55,153 nucleotides of DNA, taken from positions 1,816,614 through 1,871,766 of the forward strand of contig CP070823.1 of assembly GCA_020344375.1 (NCBI GenBank). The letters run 5' to 3'. Origin of the DNA: Gemmatimonadota bacterium. Lineage in GTDB: Bacteria > Gemmatimonadota > Gemmatimonadetes > Palauibacterales > KS3-K002. The notes beneath the pieces were generated by a model. It was not told the DNA's origin. It was given only the letters and a program-made list of their open reading frames with translations, and did no database searches. The translations under genes and the position numbers were made by a program. This document shows, one piece after another, positions 16,795 through 26,309 of this stretch (position 1 is its first letter; every line of letters begins with the position of its first letter).

Positions 16795-17319
16795 TCAGGA
16801 GGAACGCTCCCGGCGCGTGCTGCGAAGCAACAGCGACAGCTGAGCGTGCAGGGCCCCACACTTGTCCCTTGCCTGACTCCACTGCTTTCGTCGCGCCAGC
16901 GCCCGCACCTCTTCAAGCCCCTCTGCCATGATCTCCAGCGAGCCCGTGCCCAGCACCAGCTCCGCGCCCGCAGTACCAGCCGCTGACTTCCTCAACTCCT
17001 CCAGCATACGCTCCGACTCCGCAAGCTGATGCTCCACTCGCGAACGAAGCTCATCCTTCGAAAGCACTGGCTTGACCGCTGGCGCAGCCGCCGGCTCCGC
17101 AGCGGCCTCTACCCCCGCAACCGCCCGCACCGTGGCCTTCTCTGCCACTTCCGCCGGCCCGGTCACCGTCTCCGCCCTGACGGCAGGCCCTGGCGCCGAC
17201 GGTTCAGCGGCAGCCAGCTCCCCGACGCGGGCAGGTCGGCGACGACGCAGCAGTACGAAGGCCACAATCACCCCGAGGACCGCGACGACGGCCACGATGA
17301 TCACGACTTCGCTCAACAT
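16795..17319 (-). CDS. Membrane-anchored Ala/Pro-rich protein with helical C-terminus
   Basis: A 174-residue protein. Residues 4-24 form a transmembrane helix (EVVIIVAVVAVLGVIVAFVL) followed by RRRR, so the rest faces the cytoplasm. Residues 30-85 are low-complexity, rich in Ala, Pro, Val and Glu. Residues about 88-170 are helical with KDELRSRVEHQLAESERML and a tail RKQWSQARDKCGALHAQLSL. An AGGAGG ribosome site directly precedes ATG 17319. The family is not one I recognise. It lies between a 66-residue membrane protein and the psp-like genes on one transcript. Confidence 0.6.
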   Translation of the reverse strand: MLSEVVIIVAVVAVLGVIVAFVLLRRRRPARVGELAAAEPSAPGPAVRAETVTGPAEVAEKATVRAVAGVEAAAEPAAAPAVKPVLSKDELRSRVEHQLAESERMLEELRKSAAGTAGAELVLGTGSLEIMAEGLEEVRALARRKQWSQARDKCGALHAQLSLLLRSTRRERSS

Positions 17320-17349
17320 CCCTCCTGAGAGATCATGCCGGTGGCGAGA

Positions 17350-17550
17350 CTAGACGGGGAGTCGATCGGTGAAGAACAGGATCAGATAGGCCACCCCCCA
17401 GGCAATGAGGAAGGTGTAGGCGCCGAGCAGCCAGGCTCTGGACCGTCTGCGCTTGCCGTCGACTCCGGCGGGCCCGGCCTCAACGGGTGCGAGTGCGGGG
17501 GTGTTGGCCTCTTCCAGCGCAATCTGGTCAGCTACCTTACGTTCGAGCAT
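17350..17550 (-). CDS. Small membrane protein
   Basis: A 66-residue protein with a charged N-terminal half (MLERKVADQIALEEA), an RRRSR stretch and one C-terminal transmembrane helix, WLLGAYTFLIAWGVAYLILF, ending FTDRLPV. It is the first gene after the promoter at 17681-17710. No known family is evident. The clean topology and position in the operon support it being real. Confidence 0.5.
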   Translation of the reverse strand: MLERKVADQIALEEANTPALAPVEAGPAGVDGKRRRSRAWLLGAYTFLIAWGVAYLILFFTDRLPV

Positions 17551-17680
17551 CTCACTGTTCTCACGCTGCCGTTAAGAAAGCCAACCACCACTCCTGAGCC
17601 CCTGCCCTAACCGGCAGTTCCCCATCCCTGGCTCTCTAGCCCAGCGATCCAGCCGAGACGTCTTTGTTGAAAGGGCCAGT

Positions 17681-17710
17681 AACCTATCGGTGGTTCGGGG
17701 ATGGTGTCAA
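17681..17710 (-). promoter_or_regulatory. Sigma70-type promoter of the psp-like operon
   Basis: TTGACA (17705-17710) and TAGGTT (17681-17686) on the minus strand are separated by 18 bases. It follows directly on the stop of the 103-residue membrane protein at 17715 and would leave a leader of about 120 bases before the 66-residue membrane protein. The -35 is perfect, the -10 keeps T1, A2 and T6. Confidence 0.5.
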
Positions 17711-17714
17711 GAGA

Positions 17715-18026
17715 TCAACGCCCGCCCGCAGCGGCGGTCTCCAGCTCCTCAACGCGGCTCGCCAGCTTCTGGATGAGGCCCTTGTACGCGATGATGGTGC
17801 GAGCCCACGCCAATCTCTCCCAGGCGGTTATCAGAACGTAGGCGACGGCAAAGAAGAGCAAGAATACCCAGGACTGGATGAGAGGCGACACGACCACGAG
17901 GGCCACCGCCAGCGCAAGCGCACTGACCACGACATAGCGCACCCGACGTCGAGTGATGGAGAGGTCCGAGCTACGCTCGAGCAGCAGCTTCTCCGTAGCG
18001 GTGAGCCCCAGAGGTCCTTCTGTCAT
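17715..18026 (-). CDS. Two-helix membrane protein of unknown function
   Basis: A 103-residue protein from ATG 18026, chosen because GGAGGTG lies seven bases upstream. The N-terminus (MTEGPLGLTATEKLLLERSS) is soluble, then RRRVRYVVVSALALAVALVVV and WVFLLFFAVAYVLITAWERL form two membrane helices, followed by a coiled C-terminal helix KGLIQKLASRVEELETAA. No family recognised. It lies between the kinase gene and the psp-like operon promoter, with 101 bases to the kinase stop. Confidence 0.6.
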   Translation of the reverse strand: MTEGPLGLTATEKLLLERSSDLSITRRRVRYVVVSALALAVALVVVSPLIQSWVFLLFFAVAYVLITAWERLAWARTIIAYKGLIQKLASRVEELETAAAGGR

Positions 18027-18127
18027 CTCTATCCACCTCCAGTTTCGTCCGATCAATCAGTCTACGAACACGGATCCAAGCAGGTGCTTTCGGTCTCCCA
18101 AGGCCCGTATCCCGCAGCGAGCGGAGG

Positions 18128-19708
18128 CTAGAGTTGGGGGATGTCCTTCGTGTCCTCGTCTGCTCCCTTCGTCACAGCCCGGCTCGCGCCGATGAGGACG
18201 TAGTCTGACAATCGATCCCGCAGCCCAGAGAGGATACGAAATCGTTTCTTGACCTTCCGCTGATAGAGCGCACGCAAGGCGGCGTAGCCACCGCCCCAGA
18301 CGGCCACCCCACCGAGGACAGCGACCACGGTGCCGCCTCCCAAGGAGAGCGCGGCGGCACCGACGACCACTGCGGCCAGGCCACCAACCATGACCGAGAG
18401 AATGCCCAGGAACTGCTCGTCATGGCCGGGGTGTTCCACGATGCGGATTCTCGTCTCTCCACCCCCCGGAATCACGTTAACCCGCAGTCGTTCCGTCCAG
18501 CCCTGGGAGCCGGGACTGGAGTCCCAGGAGAGTGATTCATCCAGAGTCTCGTTCAGCTGCCCGGATTGTCCTACCGTTTCGCGGATCTCCCGCAGCAGCC
18601 ACCCATAATCCTCCTTCGACACCTCTCCATCGACAGTCTGCTCGAGCTCGATCTTCCCGGTGACACCGAAGTAACCGCCGCGAACCATTCCACCAGCAGG
18701 CCGGTCCAGTGCCCTGGCTGCCTCTCTCACCCGTTCCGGCGGGATGCCGACCTCGGCGGCGATCTGCTGGATGCCGCCCAGGGAGAGCGCACCGTCCAAC
18801 GTTGGCCCGGCTTCTATCTCGGCCGCGCGTCTGACGATCTCCCGCGCCTCAGATTCGCTGTACCTGCGTGTGCCCTTGAACGCGTCAGCGAGGGCCGAGG
18901 CGAACTCGCCGGCAGTCAGGAACCTGTCCTCTGGGCGCAAGCGCATCGCCCGTACCAGCGTCTGCTCCACGAGCCCTGGAAGCAGGTCGAGTCTCTCACG
19001 GTGGTGCGGCGGTGCGTCAACAAAGCGCCCCAACTTGCCAGCCTGCTCGGTCACCCACATGCCTGGGTTCTCACCGATAGTCGCCTCGTAGAACACGCAG
19101 GCCAGACTGTAGATGTCTGTCCGCTCGTCCAGGTCGGCGCGCCCGGCGGCCTGTTCCGGGCTCATGTAGCCCAGCGTGCCCACCGGGAACCCCGTGCGTG
19201 TCAGATGCTCACCGCCGGCCGCGCTGATCGCCTTCGCGACGCCAAAGTCAGCCACTACGGCGTGCCCCTCGGAGAGCAGGATGTTCTCCGGCTTGATGTC
19301 ACGGTGCACGATGCCCCTTCGGTGAGCATAACCCAACGCGTCCGCCACCTCACCTGCGAACTCGAGGGCAGTCCCCGGCGATAGGCACCCCTCCCGCTCG
19401 AGCAGTGCCCGCAGCGAATCCTCCACGAACGGCATGACATAGTAGAGAAAACCTCCCGCCTGCCCCGAGTCGATGAGCGTGAGAATATGCGGGTGAGTGA
19501 GCTGGGCGGCGATGCCGATCTCCTGCAGGAACCGCTCCGCGACGACAGATGCGGCGAGTTCCGCGTGCAGCACTTTCACGGCGACCGGGCGCTCGTGCCT
19601 GACGTCCTCGGCCATATAGACGGTGGCCATGCCACCGCGCCCAAGCACGCGCTGCAGCTCGAACCGCTCCGGAAGGGCGGAACTGAGACTCTCCGGTATG
19701 TCGCTCAT
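18128..19708 (-). CDS. Ser/Thr protein kinase with membrane-spanning C-terminal region
   Basis: A 526-residue Hanks-type kinase. The kinase domain covers about residues 16-275: glycine loop [13 protein letters not shown] lysine in VAVKVL, catalytic loop [18 protein letters not shown], activation segment [15 protein letters not shown] and [11 protein letters not shown]. Residues about 285-335 form helices ([14 protein letters not shown], then [14 protein letters not shown]), and after a strand-rich stretch two hydrophobic segments near 445-485 span the membrane, leaving a basic tail. It has no PASTA or other extracellular sensor. ATG 19708 gives the natural lead [12 protein letters not shown] 19762 would add 18 residues. 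Targets are unknown; the neighbouring small membrane proteins are candidates by position only. Confidence 0.9.
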   Translation of the reverse strand: MSDIPESLSSALPERFELQRVLGRGGMATVYMAEDVRHERPVAVKVLHAELAASVVAERFLQEIGIAAQLTHPHILTLIDSGQAGGFLYYVMPFVEDSLRALLEREGCLSPGTALEFAGEVADALGYAHRRGIVHRDIKPENILLSEGHAVVADFGVAKAISAAGGEHLTRTGFPVGTLGYMSPEQAAGRADLDERTDIYSLACVFYEATIGENPGMWVTEQAGKLGRFVDAPPHHRERLDLLPGLVEQTLVRAMRLRPEDRFLTAGEFASALADAFKGTRRYSESEAREIVRRAAEIEAGPTLDGALSLGGIQQIAAEVGIPPERVREAARALDRPAGGMVRGGYFGVTGKIELEQTVDGEVSKEDYGWLLREIRETVGQSGQLNETLDESLSWDSSPGSQGWTERLRVNVIPGGGETRIRIVEHPGHDEQFLGILSVMVGGLAAVVVGAAALSLGGGTVVAVLGGVAVWGGGYAALRALYQRKVKKRFRILSGLRDRLSDYVLIGASRAVTKGADEDTKDIPQL

Positions 19709-19858
19709 CCCCTTGGGTCGCTCGCGGTCCGAAAGGTATCTTCGACGCTCGTTGGCCAGCAAGCCAGCGATGCGGCACAGCCCTCACTTTGATGCGAGCG
19801 ACCGGGCGCTCTACCTAGGCTTCCACGCTCCTAGCGTGTCCCATCCCGTACAGCAGGT

Positions 19859-20038
19859 TCAAGCTTTCTTCTCTTCGATCAACCGGTTCGCGCGGAGCAG
19901 CAGCAGGATGGTGTCGATCAGCAAGGCAGCAGTTCCCATGTAGAAGAGGGTCTGTCCGGTGCCACTCCCGATATAGAAGAGGGCGACGATGTAAAAGCCG
20001 AGACCGACCAGGAAGAGGAAATAGCAGAAGTAGATCAT
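19859..20038 (-). CDS. 59-residue two-helix membrane protein
   Basis: A short gene that size cut-offs easily miss. It starts MIYFCYFLFLVGLGFYIVAL, continues with a turn containing GSGTGQ and a second hydrophobic stretch with YMGTAALLIDTILLLLRAN, and ends RLIEEKKA with a positive and negative tail. GGGAGAAGGA lies just before ATG 20038, a good ribosome site. A small hairpin, CACGCT/AGCGTG, follows at 19824-19838. No family recognised. The leader upstream contains the cloverleaf-like repeat at 20084-20154. Confidence 0.6.
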   Translation of the reverse strand: MIYFCYFLFLVGLGFYIVALFYIGSGTGQTLFYMGTAALLIDTILLLLRANRLIEEKKA

Positions 20039-20083
20039 GATCCTTCTCCCGTTGCTGGTTCCGCCTTGGCCCTGGGCCCCTGA

Positions 20084-20154
20084 AGCCGGTGCAGCCTAAG
20101 GCGAGCCTTCGAGTAAGGCAACCGACGGAGGAGTCGGGTCGGGTTTCACCGGCT
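20084..20154. other. Cloverleaf-like inverted-repeat element, possible structured RNA
   Basis: A perfect eight-pair outer stem (AGCCGGTG at 20084-20091, CACCGGCT at 20147-20154) encloses three hairpins: GCC/GGC with a three-base loop (20094-20102), GCCTT/AAGGC with a five-base loop (20105-20119) and CCGAC/GTCGG with a six-base loop (20122-20137). The overall outline recalls a tRNA but there is no T-loop sequence and the spacing is wrong. Either strand could carry it; on the minus strand it would be in the leader of the 59-residue membrane protein. A second repeat, GGGGAG/CTCCCC, follows at about 20159-20193. Confidence 0.35.
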
Positions 20155-20196
20155 GACGGGGAGGCCAGGGGGTGGGTTGGGCTCCCCCGCAGGCGC

Positions 20197-20724
20197 TCAC
20201 TCCTGCGCATCCCACGATTCCCTGATTCTCCGAGTCAGAGCCGGCTCGATCCCCATGAGGCGCTGGTAGAGCACCAACTGACCCCGGTGGTACATCTCCT
20301 GTGCGATCCCGTGATTCAGCCACGCTAACCTAGTCCCCTGCTCCCCGTCGAAGCGCGTGATCAGCTGAAGCATGGCGAGCTCGCCAGCGGCGCGGAACTT
20401 CTGCTCGGCTTCTCGGATCGACGATCGCAACAGGTCGAGCAGCTCCGCCTTCGTCCCGGCGTCTTTCACATGAGCGGCGTAGAGGTCGAGCAGCTCCGGC
20501 CATGGCGCGCGGTGGAAATCGGTATCGGGACGAGTCAGCTCGCCGGTCATCATTAGTGCGACTTCCAGGATGTGCTGAATCAGCTCCGTCACACTGCGCG
20601 TTTCAGGTGTCGGACGGAAATCGAACCGGTCGTCCGGGACATTCGCCACCTCATCGATGAGGCCCTGCCGGACATCTGACCACGCTTCGAGCGTCTCTTC
20701 CAGCAGTGAGTCGAATAGCGTCAT
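20197..20724 (-). CDS. DinB family protein
   Basis: A 175-residue four-helix-bundle protein of the DinB/YfiT superfamily, usually metal-dependent thiol-linked transferases or hydrolases. The histidine pattern is visible: one His in ELIQHILEV and two in LNHGIAQEMYHRGQL, the expected metal triad. GGAGGG lies six bases before ATG 20724. The gene stands alone: a terminator of the upstream gene lies at 20757-20784. Substrate unknown. Confidence 0.85.
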   Translation of the reverse strand: MTLFDSLLEETLEAWSDVRQGLIDEVANVPDDRFDFRPTPETRSVTELIQHILEVALMMTGELTRPDTDFHRAPWPELLDLYAAHVKDAGTKAELLDLLRSSIREAEQKFRAAGELAMLQLITRFDGEQGTRLAWLNHGIAQEMYHRGQLVLYQRLMGIEPALTRRIRESWDAQE

Positions 20725-20756
20725 CGCTCGCCCTCCCTAGCCTCGCTTCACCCAGC

Positions 20757-20784
20757 AAAACGCCCGTTGCCGTCGGCCCGGGCG
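20757..20784 (-). terminator. Probable terminator of the uvrA-phosphatidyltransferase operon
   Basis: On the minus strand CGCCCG (20779-20784) pairs with CGGGCG (20761-20766) across a 12-base loop and is followed by four T. It is placed after the stop of the CDP-alcohol phosphatidyltransferase gene at 20817. The stem is short, so the call is moderate. Confidence 0.5.
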
Positions 20785-20816
20785 CCTTCCGGCCGCCGCA
20801 CAGGTTGGTCACGGGC

Positions 20817-21536
20817 TCAGTCGTGGCTCGACCCCTGACCTGCTGACGACTCCGGAATCTTAACCACGTTGGGCGGCTCAAGTCGCGCCAGCTTGGACAA
20901 GTTGCCGACGATACGGCGACCGAGCAGCGTGATCATGCCCAGGACACCGAGCAGCCCCAGCAGATCGAGCGTGCCGATCGGCACGTTCCTCAGCTCGAGG
21001 ACCGGTTCGAATCCGAGTGCGAGCGCACTTCCTGCCAGGATCAGGATAACCCGCACCTCAGTCGGTCCGATCCAGTCGTACCCGAACTGGAACAAGCCCA
21101 GCACATAAGTCTCGAGGTACACGTTGATGGACATCAGGTAGAAGGCAATCAGCATTGCCAGCGCCACCGACAGCAGGAGGTAGGGCGAGAAGCCGAGCCC
21201 CACACAGACGAAGGCAGCTGCGAACATATCGGTGATGTGGTCGAGATAGTAGCCGTAGCGCGGTCGCTCGATGTGCCGTACCCGCGCCAGCGTACCGTCC
21301 AGACTGTCGCCGAACCAGTTCACCACCCAAAGGACGTTAGCCGCCCAGAGATAGCCGGTGCTCCGTCCGGAGAGCGCGTAGCAGATGCCGATGGCCAGGG
21401 CCGACACAACGCCCACGGCAGTGAGGTGGTCCGGTAGGACCCAACTCGGCAAGCCGGCAGCAAGCCGCGGCAGAACGTACGCTTCGAACGGGCGCAGCAG
21501 GTGCTTGGGTTCACGGCGATGCTCAGCTTCGGACAT
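20817..21536 (-). CDS. CDP-alcohol phosphatidyltransferase family protein
   Basis: Integral membrane enzyme that joins a CDP-linked alcohol (usually CDP-diacylglycerol) to a second alcohol in phospholipid synthesis. The 239-residue protein carries the family signature D-x2-DG-x2-AR-x8-G-x3-D-x3-D as DSLDGTLAR followed by [10 protein letters not shown], and about six hydrophobic segments. The acceptor alcohol (glycerol phosphate, inositol phosphate or other) cannot be told from this. Its ATG overlaps the end of uvrA by 14 bases. Confidence 0.88.
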   Translation of the reverse strand: MSEAEHRREPKHLLRPFEAYVLPRLAAGLPSWVLPDHLTAVGVVSALAIGICYALSGRSTGYLWAANVLWVVNWFGDSLDGTLARVRHIERPRYGYYLDHITDMFAAAFVCVGLGFSPYLLLSVALAMLIAFYLMSINVYLETYVLGLFQFGYDWIGPTEVRVILILAGSALALGFEPVLELRNVPIGTLDLLGLLGVLGMITLLGRRIVGNLSKLARLEPPNVVKIPESSAGQGSSHD

Positions 21537-24360
21537 GCTCGGCCCCCCGTCTCTTTCGCCTCCGCCGGTTCAGCAGAGGTCGCAAGAATTGCCCCGTGAA
21601 GCTCTCCGCTACTTCCGCCACCTCCTCCGGCGTCCCAGCCGCCACGACTTTCCCACCCCGGTCGCCGCCCTCCGGCCCCAGATCGATAATCCAGTCCGCT
21701 GTCTTGATGACGTCGAGCTGATGCTCGATCACCACCACGGTATTGCCGCGATCGACCAGCCGGTGGAGCACGTCCAGCAGCATGCGGATGTCCTCGAAGT
21801 GCAGGCCGGTCGTCGGCTCGTCCAGGATATAGAGGGTGCGCCCGGTCTGGACCTTTGACAACTCAGTCGCCAGCTTGACGCGCTGCGCTTCGCCGCCCGA
21901 AAGCATTGTCGAGCTCTGCCCCAGCGTCATGTAGCCCAAACCGACATCGTGAAGTGTCTGCAGTTTCCGTCTTATCGTCGGGATCGGGTCGAAGAACTCC
22001 AGAGCTTCTTCTACGGTCATGGCCAGCACATCGGCGATGTTCTTCCCTTTGTAGAACACCTCGAGTGTCTCGCGATTGTAGCGTCGCCCGCGGCAGACCT
22101 CGCACGGGACATACACATCGGGCAAGAAATGCATCTCGATCTTCACCAACCCGTCGCCCCGACAGGCCTCGCAGCGACCGCCCTTCACGTTGAAGCTGAA
22201 GCGTCCCGGCGTGTAACCACGGATCCGTGACTCAGGTAGCTGCGCGAAGAGCTCACGGATCGGAGTGAACACGCCTGTGTAGGTGGCCGGGTTGGAGCGC
22301 GGTGTTCGACCGATAGGCGACTGGTCAACATCGATTACCTTGTCCATGCACTCGAGACCTTCGAATCCCTCGTGCTCGCCGGGTATCAGGCGCGAGCGGT
22401 AGAGCCGCCGCGCCAGCTCCCGGTAGAGGATCTCCTCCACCAGGGTCGACTTCCCCGAGCCCGACACGCCCGTGACGCAGATGAAACGGCCGAGCGGGAA
22501 CTCCACATCGATGTTCTGCAGGTTGTACTGACGCGCACCCCGCACCCACACGCTCTCGAAAGGACTTGCGCGCCGCTCCTTCGGCACCTCGATCTTGCGC
22601 TCGCCCCGCAGGTAAGCACCAGTCAGGGAGGACGAGCACGCCAGCACGTCTTCCAGCGTGCCCTCAACCACAACGTCACCACCGGTGCGGCCAGCGCCTG
22701 GGCCCAGATCCACAACGTGATCGGCTCGGCGGATCGTGGCCTCGTCATGCTCCACCACGATGACCGTGTTGCCGAGATCGCGGAGGGACTCAAGCGTTTG
22801 CAGCAGCCGCTCGTTGTCTCGCTGGTGCAGGCCGATGGAGGGTTCGTCGAGGATATAGAGAACGCCGACCAGCTTGGAGCCGATTTGCGTCGCCAGTCGT
22901 ATGCGTTGCGCCTCGCCACCGGACAAGCTCCCCGCGCTGCGACCCAGCGTCAGGTAGCCAACGCCCACGTCCTCGAGAAACTGCAAGCGCTCGATTATCT
23001 GCCTGAGGATCGGCTCAGCCACGGGGTCTGCGATGTGCGCGCCGCGTCCGAACCCGGACCTTCCCAGGCCCGCGAAGAACTGCCGCGCCCGTTCAGCCGT
23101 CATATCGACAACATTGCCGATCGACTTCCCTTCGAAGGTCACCGCCAGCGCTTCGCGACGCAGTCGACTGCCGCTGCACTGGGCACAGATGGCATCCGAC
23201 ATGAACTCGGCAAGCCGCGTGCGCAGCCCCTCGCTCTCCGTCTCGTAGTAGCGACGCTCCAGCCGCTCGACCGCCCCCTCCCAATCAAGGTCATCCGAGC
23301 CGAGGAGGATCTCTTCCCTCATGGCCCCGGGCAGCTCGTTCCAGGGGGTATTCGGATGGACACCGTGCTTACGGGCCAGCGGCTCGATGGCGCGACGACG
23401 CAGAAACCCGATCGGCGAGCCCCACGGTATCAACACGCCCTCAAGCAGCGACAGGCGACCGTCCGCGAGCATCAGATCGGGGTTCGCGACCTTGCGCGTC
23501 CCCAACCCTCCACAGGCAGGACACGCTCCATAGGGCGAGTTGAATGAGAACTGTCGCGGCTCGAGCTCAGGCAGGTTGATGCTGCAATCTGGACAGGCAT
23601 AGCGCTCGCTGTACAGCTGGCTATCCGGCTCGCCTCCGTCGCTGTAGCGATCGACCTGAACCACTCCGTCAGCGGTCCGCAGAGCGACCTCGATGGAGTC
23701 GGTGAGCCGCGCCCGGTCGTCACGGCGGACGCTCAGGCGGTCAACGACGACGGCGATGTCGTGATCAACGCGCCGATTCAGTTTCGGTGGGTTGTCCAGA
23801 TCGTGGGTCTCACCGTCCACTCGGACGCGCACGAACCCATCTCTGCGCGCACGCTCGAACAGCTCACGGAACTCGCCCTTCCGTCCCCGCACCAGCGGTG
23901 CCAGTATCTCTATCCGGGTCCTCTCGGGCCACTTAAGGACCGCATCGGCGACCTGCTCCGGCGTTTGTCGCCGTACCGGCCTCGAGCAGGATGGGCAATG
24001 AGGTGTACCACAGCGTGCCCAAAGCAAGCGCAGGTAGTCGTAGATCTCGGTGATCGTGCCGACCGTGGAACGGGGATTCCGGCCTGCCGTCTTCTGCTCG
24101 ATGGAGATGGCGGGTGACAGGCCTTCGATCGAGTCCACATCGGGTTTTTCCATCAGCCCGAGAAACTGCCGGGCATACGCGGACAGCGACTCGACGTAGC
24201 GGCGTTGGCCTTCTGCATAGATCGTGTCGAAGGCAAGGCTCGACTTGCCCGACCCCGAGAGCCCGGTGATCACGGTCAGCCGGTTGCGGGGGATGTAAAC
24301 GTCGATGCCCTTGAGGTTGTGCTCGCGAGCGCCGCGAACGATCAGACACTCATCGCGCAT
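21523..24360 (-). CDS. uvrA: Excinuclease ABC subunit A
   Basis: Damage-recognition ATPase of nucleotide excision repair. The 945-residue protein has two ABC modules: first Walker [19 protein letters not shown] near residue 33 and signature [13 protein letters not shown] near 485, second Walker [16 protein letters not shown] near 640 and signature [13 protein letters not shown] near 825. Zinc-finger cysteine pairs are seen as [32 protein letters not shown] and [18 protein letters not shown]. Length is normal. It lies between a lipid kinase gene and a CDP-alcohol phosphatidyltransferase gene on the same strand. Confidence 0.98.
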   Translation of the reverse strand: MRDECLIVRGAREHNLKGIDVYIPRNRLTVITGLSGSGKSSLAFDTIYAEGQRRYVESLSAYARQFLGLMEKPDVDSIEGLSPAISIEQKTAGRNPRSTVGTITEIYDYLRLLWARCGTPHCPSCSRPVRRQTPEQVADAVLKWPERTRIEILAPLVRGRKGEFRELFERARRDGFVRVRVDGETHDLDNPPKLNRRVDHDIAVVVDRLSVRRDDRARLTDSIEVALRTADGVVQVDRYSDGGEPDSQLYSERYACPDCSINLPELEPRQFSFNSPYGACPACGGLGTRKVANPDLMLADGRLSLLEGVLIPWGSPIGFLRRRAIEPLARKHGVHPNTPWNELPGAMREEILLGSDDLDWEGAVERLERRYYETESEGLRTRLAEFMSDAICAQCSGSRLRREALAVTFEGKSIGNVVDMTAERARQFFAGLGRSGFGRGAHIADPVAEPILRQIIERLQFLEDVGVGYLTLGRSAGSLSGGEAQRIRLATQIGSKLVGVLYILDEPSIGLHQRDNERLLQTLESLRDLGNTVIVVEHDEATIRRADHVVDLGPGAGRTGGDVVVEGTLEDVLACSSSLTGAYLRGERKIEVPKERRASPFESVWVRGARQYNLQNIDVEFPLGRFICVTGVSGSGKSTLVEEILYRELARRLYRSRLIPGEHEGFEGLECMDKVIDVDQSPIGRTPRSNPATYTGVFTPIRELFAQLPESRIRGYTPGRFSFNVKGGRCEACRGDGLVKIEMHFLPDVYVPCEVCRGRRYNRETLEVFYKGKNIADVLAMTVEEALEFFDPIPTIRRKLQTLHDVGLGYMTLGQSSTMLSGGEAQRVKLATELSKVQTGRTLYILDEPTTGLHFEDIRMLLDVLHRLVDRGNTVVVIEHQLDVIKTADWIIDLGPEGGDRGGKVVAAGTPEEVAEVAESFTGQFLRPLLNRRRRKRRGAEHVRS

Positions 24361-24378
24361 AGCGCCAGTCCGAGCCTG

Positions 24379-25272
24379 TTAGCGGGCGGGTACCATCACG
24401 TTCAGTGCCCCTGGCCACACCTTCGCTACGAACGGGGTCAACCCGACCTGTTCACCATCCGCTTGCACTGGCAGAGGTGGATCCGCCTCGACAATGATCT
24501 CGCGCCCGCTGAAATAACGCAGCCTGGGGCTCCGCTCATAGCGGCGCGTCACGATGGAGCCCAGGGCTGAAAGGCAATCCCGGATTGTTTCTGCCGCCAG
24601 GAGGCAGCCGTCCAGTCTCCCATCATCCATCTGCGCGCTGGGAATGATGGGGACTGGGCGCCGTAGGCCCGGCGCGGTCAGGCCCGGCATGTTGGCGACC
24701 TCGACGCCGATCCCGCGAGCGAGCAAGTCCTCACCATCGATGCTGATCCGCAGCGTGGATGGCTTGGGCGAGAACGTGGCGAGGGTGGCAGCGTGCACGT
24801 AGGCCAGATAGCCAAGCCGCCGCTTCAGGTGCGGCTCCGGTCCGACCACCTTCGCATCGAAGCCCGCGCCGGCCATCGTGCAGAAGGGCCGCCCGTTGAT
24901 CAGCCCCACGTCGATCCTCCGCACGCGTCCGTTCAGCGCTACCTCGACTGAGCGGCGCAGTCCCTTCGGGACGCCGAGGTTACCCGCCAGCTGATTACCC
25001 GTGCCTACCGGCAACAACGCCAGGGCAGCCGGGCTCCCGGCGAGCGCGGAGATCGTTTCCAACACAGTGCCGTCGCCTCCCACCACCAGAACGCGCCGGA
25101 ACCTGCCTGCTATCGCCTGCTTGACGAGTTCAGCGCCGTGACCCGGCCTCTCCGTGTAGGCGTGCTCGTAAGCCACGCCGCGAGCTGCGAGCGCCGACTC
25201 GATGCGGCGACGCAGGCGTGCTGGACTGCGCATACCGGCCGCGGGATTCTGAACCACGAACAGCTCAGGCAC
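24379..25272 (-). CDS. Diacylglycerol kinase family lipid kinase
   Basis: A 297-residue protein of the DAGK catalytic/YegS family, which phosphorylates diacylglycerol or related lipids. Seen are FVVQNPAAG at the N-terminus, the nucleotide-binding VVGGDGTVLETI, LLPVGTGNQLAGNLGVP, and the metal-binding region with AGAGFDAKVV. The GTG at 25272 is chosen because GGAGGAGGA lies seven bases upstream and the protein then starts VPELFVVQNP; a longer frame to 25365 overlaps htpX. Its product (phosphatidate) would feed the phospholipid route served by the downstream CDP-alcohol phosphatidyltransferase. Confidence 0.88.
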   Translation of the reverse strand: MPELFVVQNPAAGMRSPARLRRRIESALAARGVAYEHAYTERPGHGAELVKQAIAGRFRRVLVVGGDGTVLETISALAGSPAALALLPVGTGNQLAGNLGVPKGLRRSVEVALNGRVRRIDVGLINGRPFCTMAGAGFDAKVVGPEPHLKRRLGYLAYVHAATLATFSPKPSTLRISIDGEDLLARGIGVEVANMPGLTAPGLRRPVPIIPSAQMDDGRLDGCLLAAETIRDCLSALGSIVTRRYERSPRLRYFSGREIIVEADPPLPVQADGEQVGLTPFVAKVWPGALNVMVPAR

Positions 25273-25330
25273 CTGGGATTCCTCCTCCCGAGCGGCCGGC
25301 GCCCCGGCCTTTCGAACTGCGGACTGTTCG

Positions 25331-26155
25331 CTAGAGCTCACGCGCCAGGTCCTCGAGTCGGGCAACTCTCTCTTCGGTCGGCGGATGCGTGCGGAAAAGC
25401 CCGGTCAGCGTGCCGCGGCGTAAGGGATTCACGATACAGATGTGAGCGGCCGATGGGCTCACCTCCATCGGTATGCGTCGCGCTGACTCCTCGAGCCTCA
25501 ACAGTGCCCGGGCCAGCCCGTGGGGGCTGCCTGCTATCCCCGCGCCGAAACGGTCGGCCCGGAACTCCATCTGTCGGCTGATCGCCATCTGCACCAAGAG
25601 CGCTGCCAGCGGCGCGAGAATCAACATGGCCAGCGCGGCCGCGGGACTGCGATCCCGATCGCCGAAGAAGAAGGTGAGCCGCGCCAGCATCATCACCGCG
25701 CCTGCCATCGTCGCCGCCAGCGTATTCGTGAGCATGTCTCTGTTCTTGATGTGCGCCAGCTCGTGGGCAGTCACCCCCTCAAGCTCCTCGGTTCCCAGAG
25801 CCCTGAGGATGCCTTCGGTGAAACAGACCACCGCGTGCTGTGGATTCCGCCCTGTAGCGAACGCGTTGGGCTGCGGGCTGGGCGCGATCGCCACCTTAGG
25901 CATCGGCAGCTCGGCGCGCTGCCGCAGCCGGTCCACCATCTCGTACAGCTGAGGGCTGTCCTGGGGCTCGATGGTCCGCGCCCGGTAGGCGCGCAGCACG
26001 GCTCTGTCGCTGAACCAGTACATGCCGAAGTTGAACAGGCCCACGAGCAAGAAAGCCGGCAACATCGCGTTTGGCCCTCCAGCCCAGTAGGCGATCGCAA
26101 GCACCAGAGCGGTCAGAGCCGCCATGAGCCCGAAGATCTTCACGTAATTGCTCAT
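25331..26155 (-). CDS. htpX: Zinc metalloprotease HtpX
   Basis: Inner-membrane M48 protease for damaged membrane proteins. The 274-residue protein has two N-terminal membrane helices (IFGLMAALTALVLAIAYWAG and MLPAFLLVGLFNFGMYWF), the zinc motif in AHELAHIKNRDML, two more hydrophobic segments, and the third ligand Glu in MEFRADRFGAGIAG. AGGAGT precedes ATG 26155. In many bacteria HtpX is induced by envelope stress; the 154-base region upstream contains an inverted repeat that might be an operator. Confidence 0.95.
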   Translation of the reverse strand: MSNYVKIFGLMAALTALVLAIAYWAGGPNAMLPAFLLVGLFNFGMYWFSDRAVLRAYRARTIEPQDSPQLYEMVDRLRQRAELPMPKVAIAPSPQPNAFATGRNPQHAVVCFTEGILRALGTEELEGVTAHELAHIKNRDMLTNTLAATMAGAVMMLARLTFFFGDRDRSPAAALAMLILAPLAALLVQMAISRQMEFRADRFGAGIAGSPHGLARALLRLEESARRIPMEVSPSAAHICIVNPLRRGTLTGLFRTHPPTEERVARLEDLAREL

Positions 26156-26222
26156 ACCACTCCTCTATGCTCGATCAACGGACCCGCGTCGCATCACGCG
26201 TATCTGTCTGTGAAGTTGTCAG

Positions 26223-26238
26223 GTGTAACAAAGTACAC
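26223..26238. repeat. Inverted repeat in the htpX upstream region
   Basis: GTGTA and TACAC flank a six-base centre (ACAAAG). The 16-base element lies in the 154-base gap between tamB and htpX, about 70 bases before the htpX start, where an operator could sit. There is no T-tract, so it is not a terminator. Only its symmetry supports it. Confidence 0.25.
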
Positions 26239-26309
26239 ATGAGCAGGGTGTTCGATCCAGCCCGGCGGTAGCAGCAGCAGAGGTGAGCGAGGCAGGCCCG
26301 GTCGGGACC

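Noticed and set aside
20084-20154. A tRNA gene
   Set aside because: Cloverleaf outline and 71-base size fit, but there is no T-loop consensus, the anticodon-like loop has five bases and nine unpaired bases precede the 3' stem.
19815-20210. A 131-codon minus-strand frame over the small membrane gene
   Set aside because: Composition is Arg/Pro/Leu-rich without pattern; the overlapping 59-residue frame has a ribosome site and clear membrane helices.
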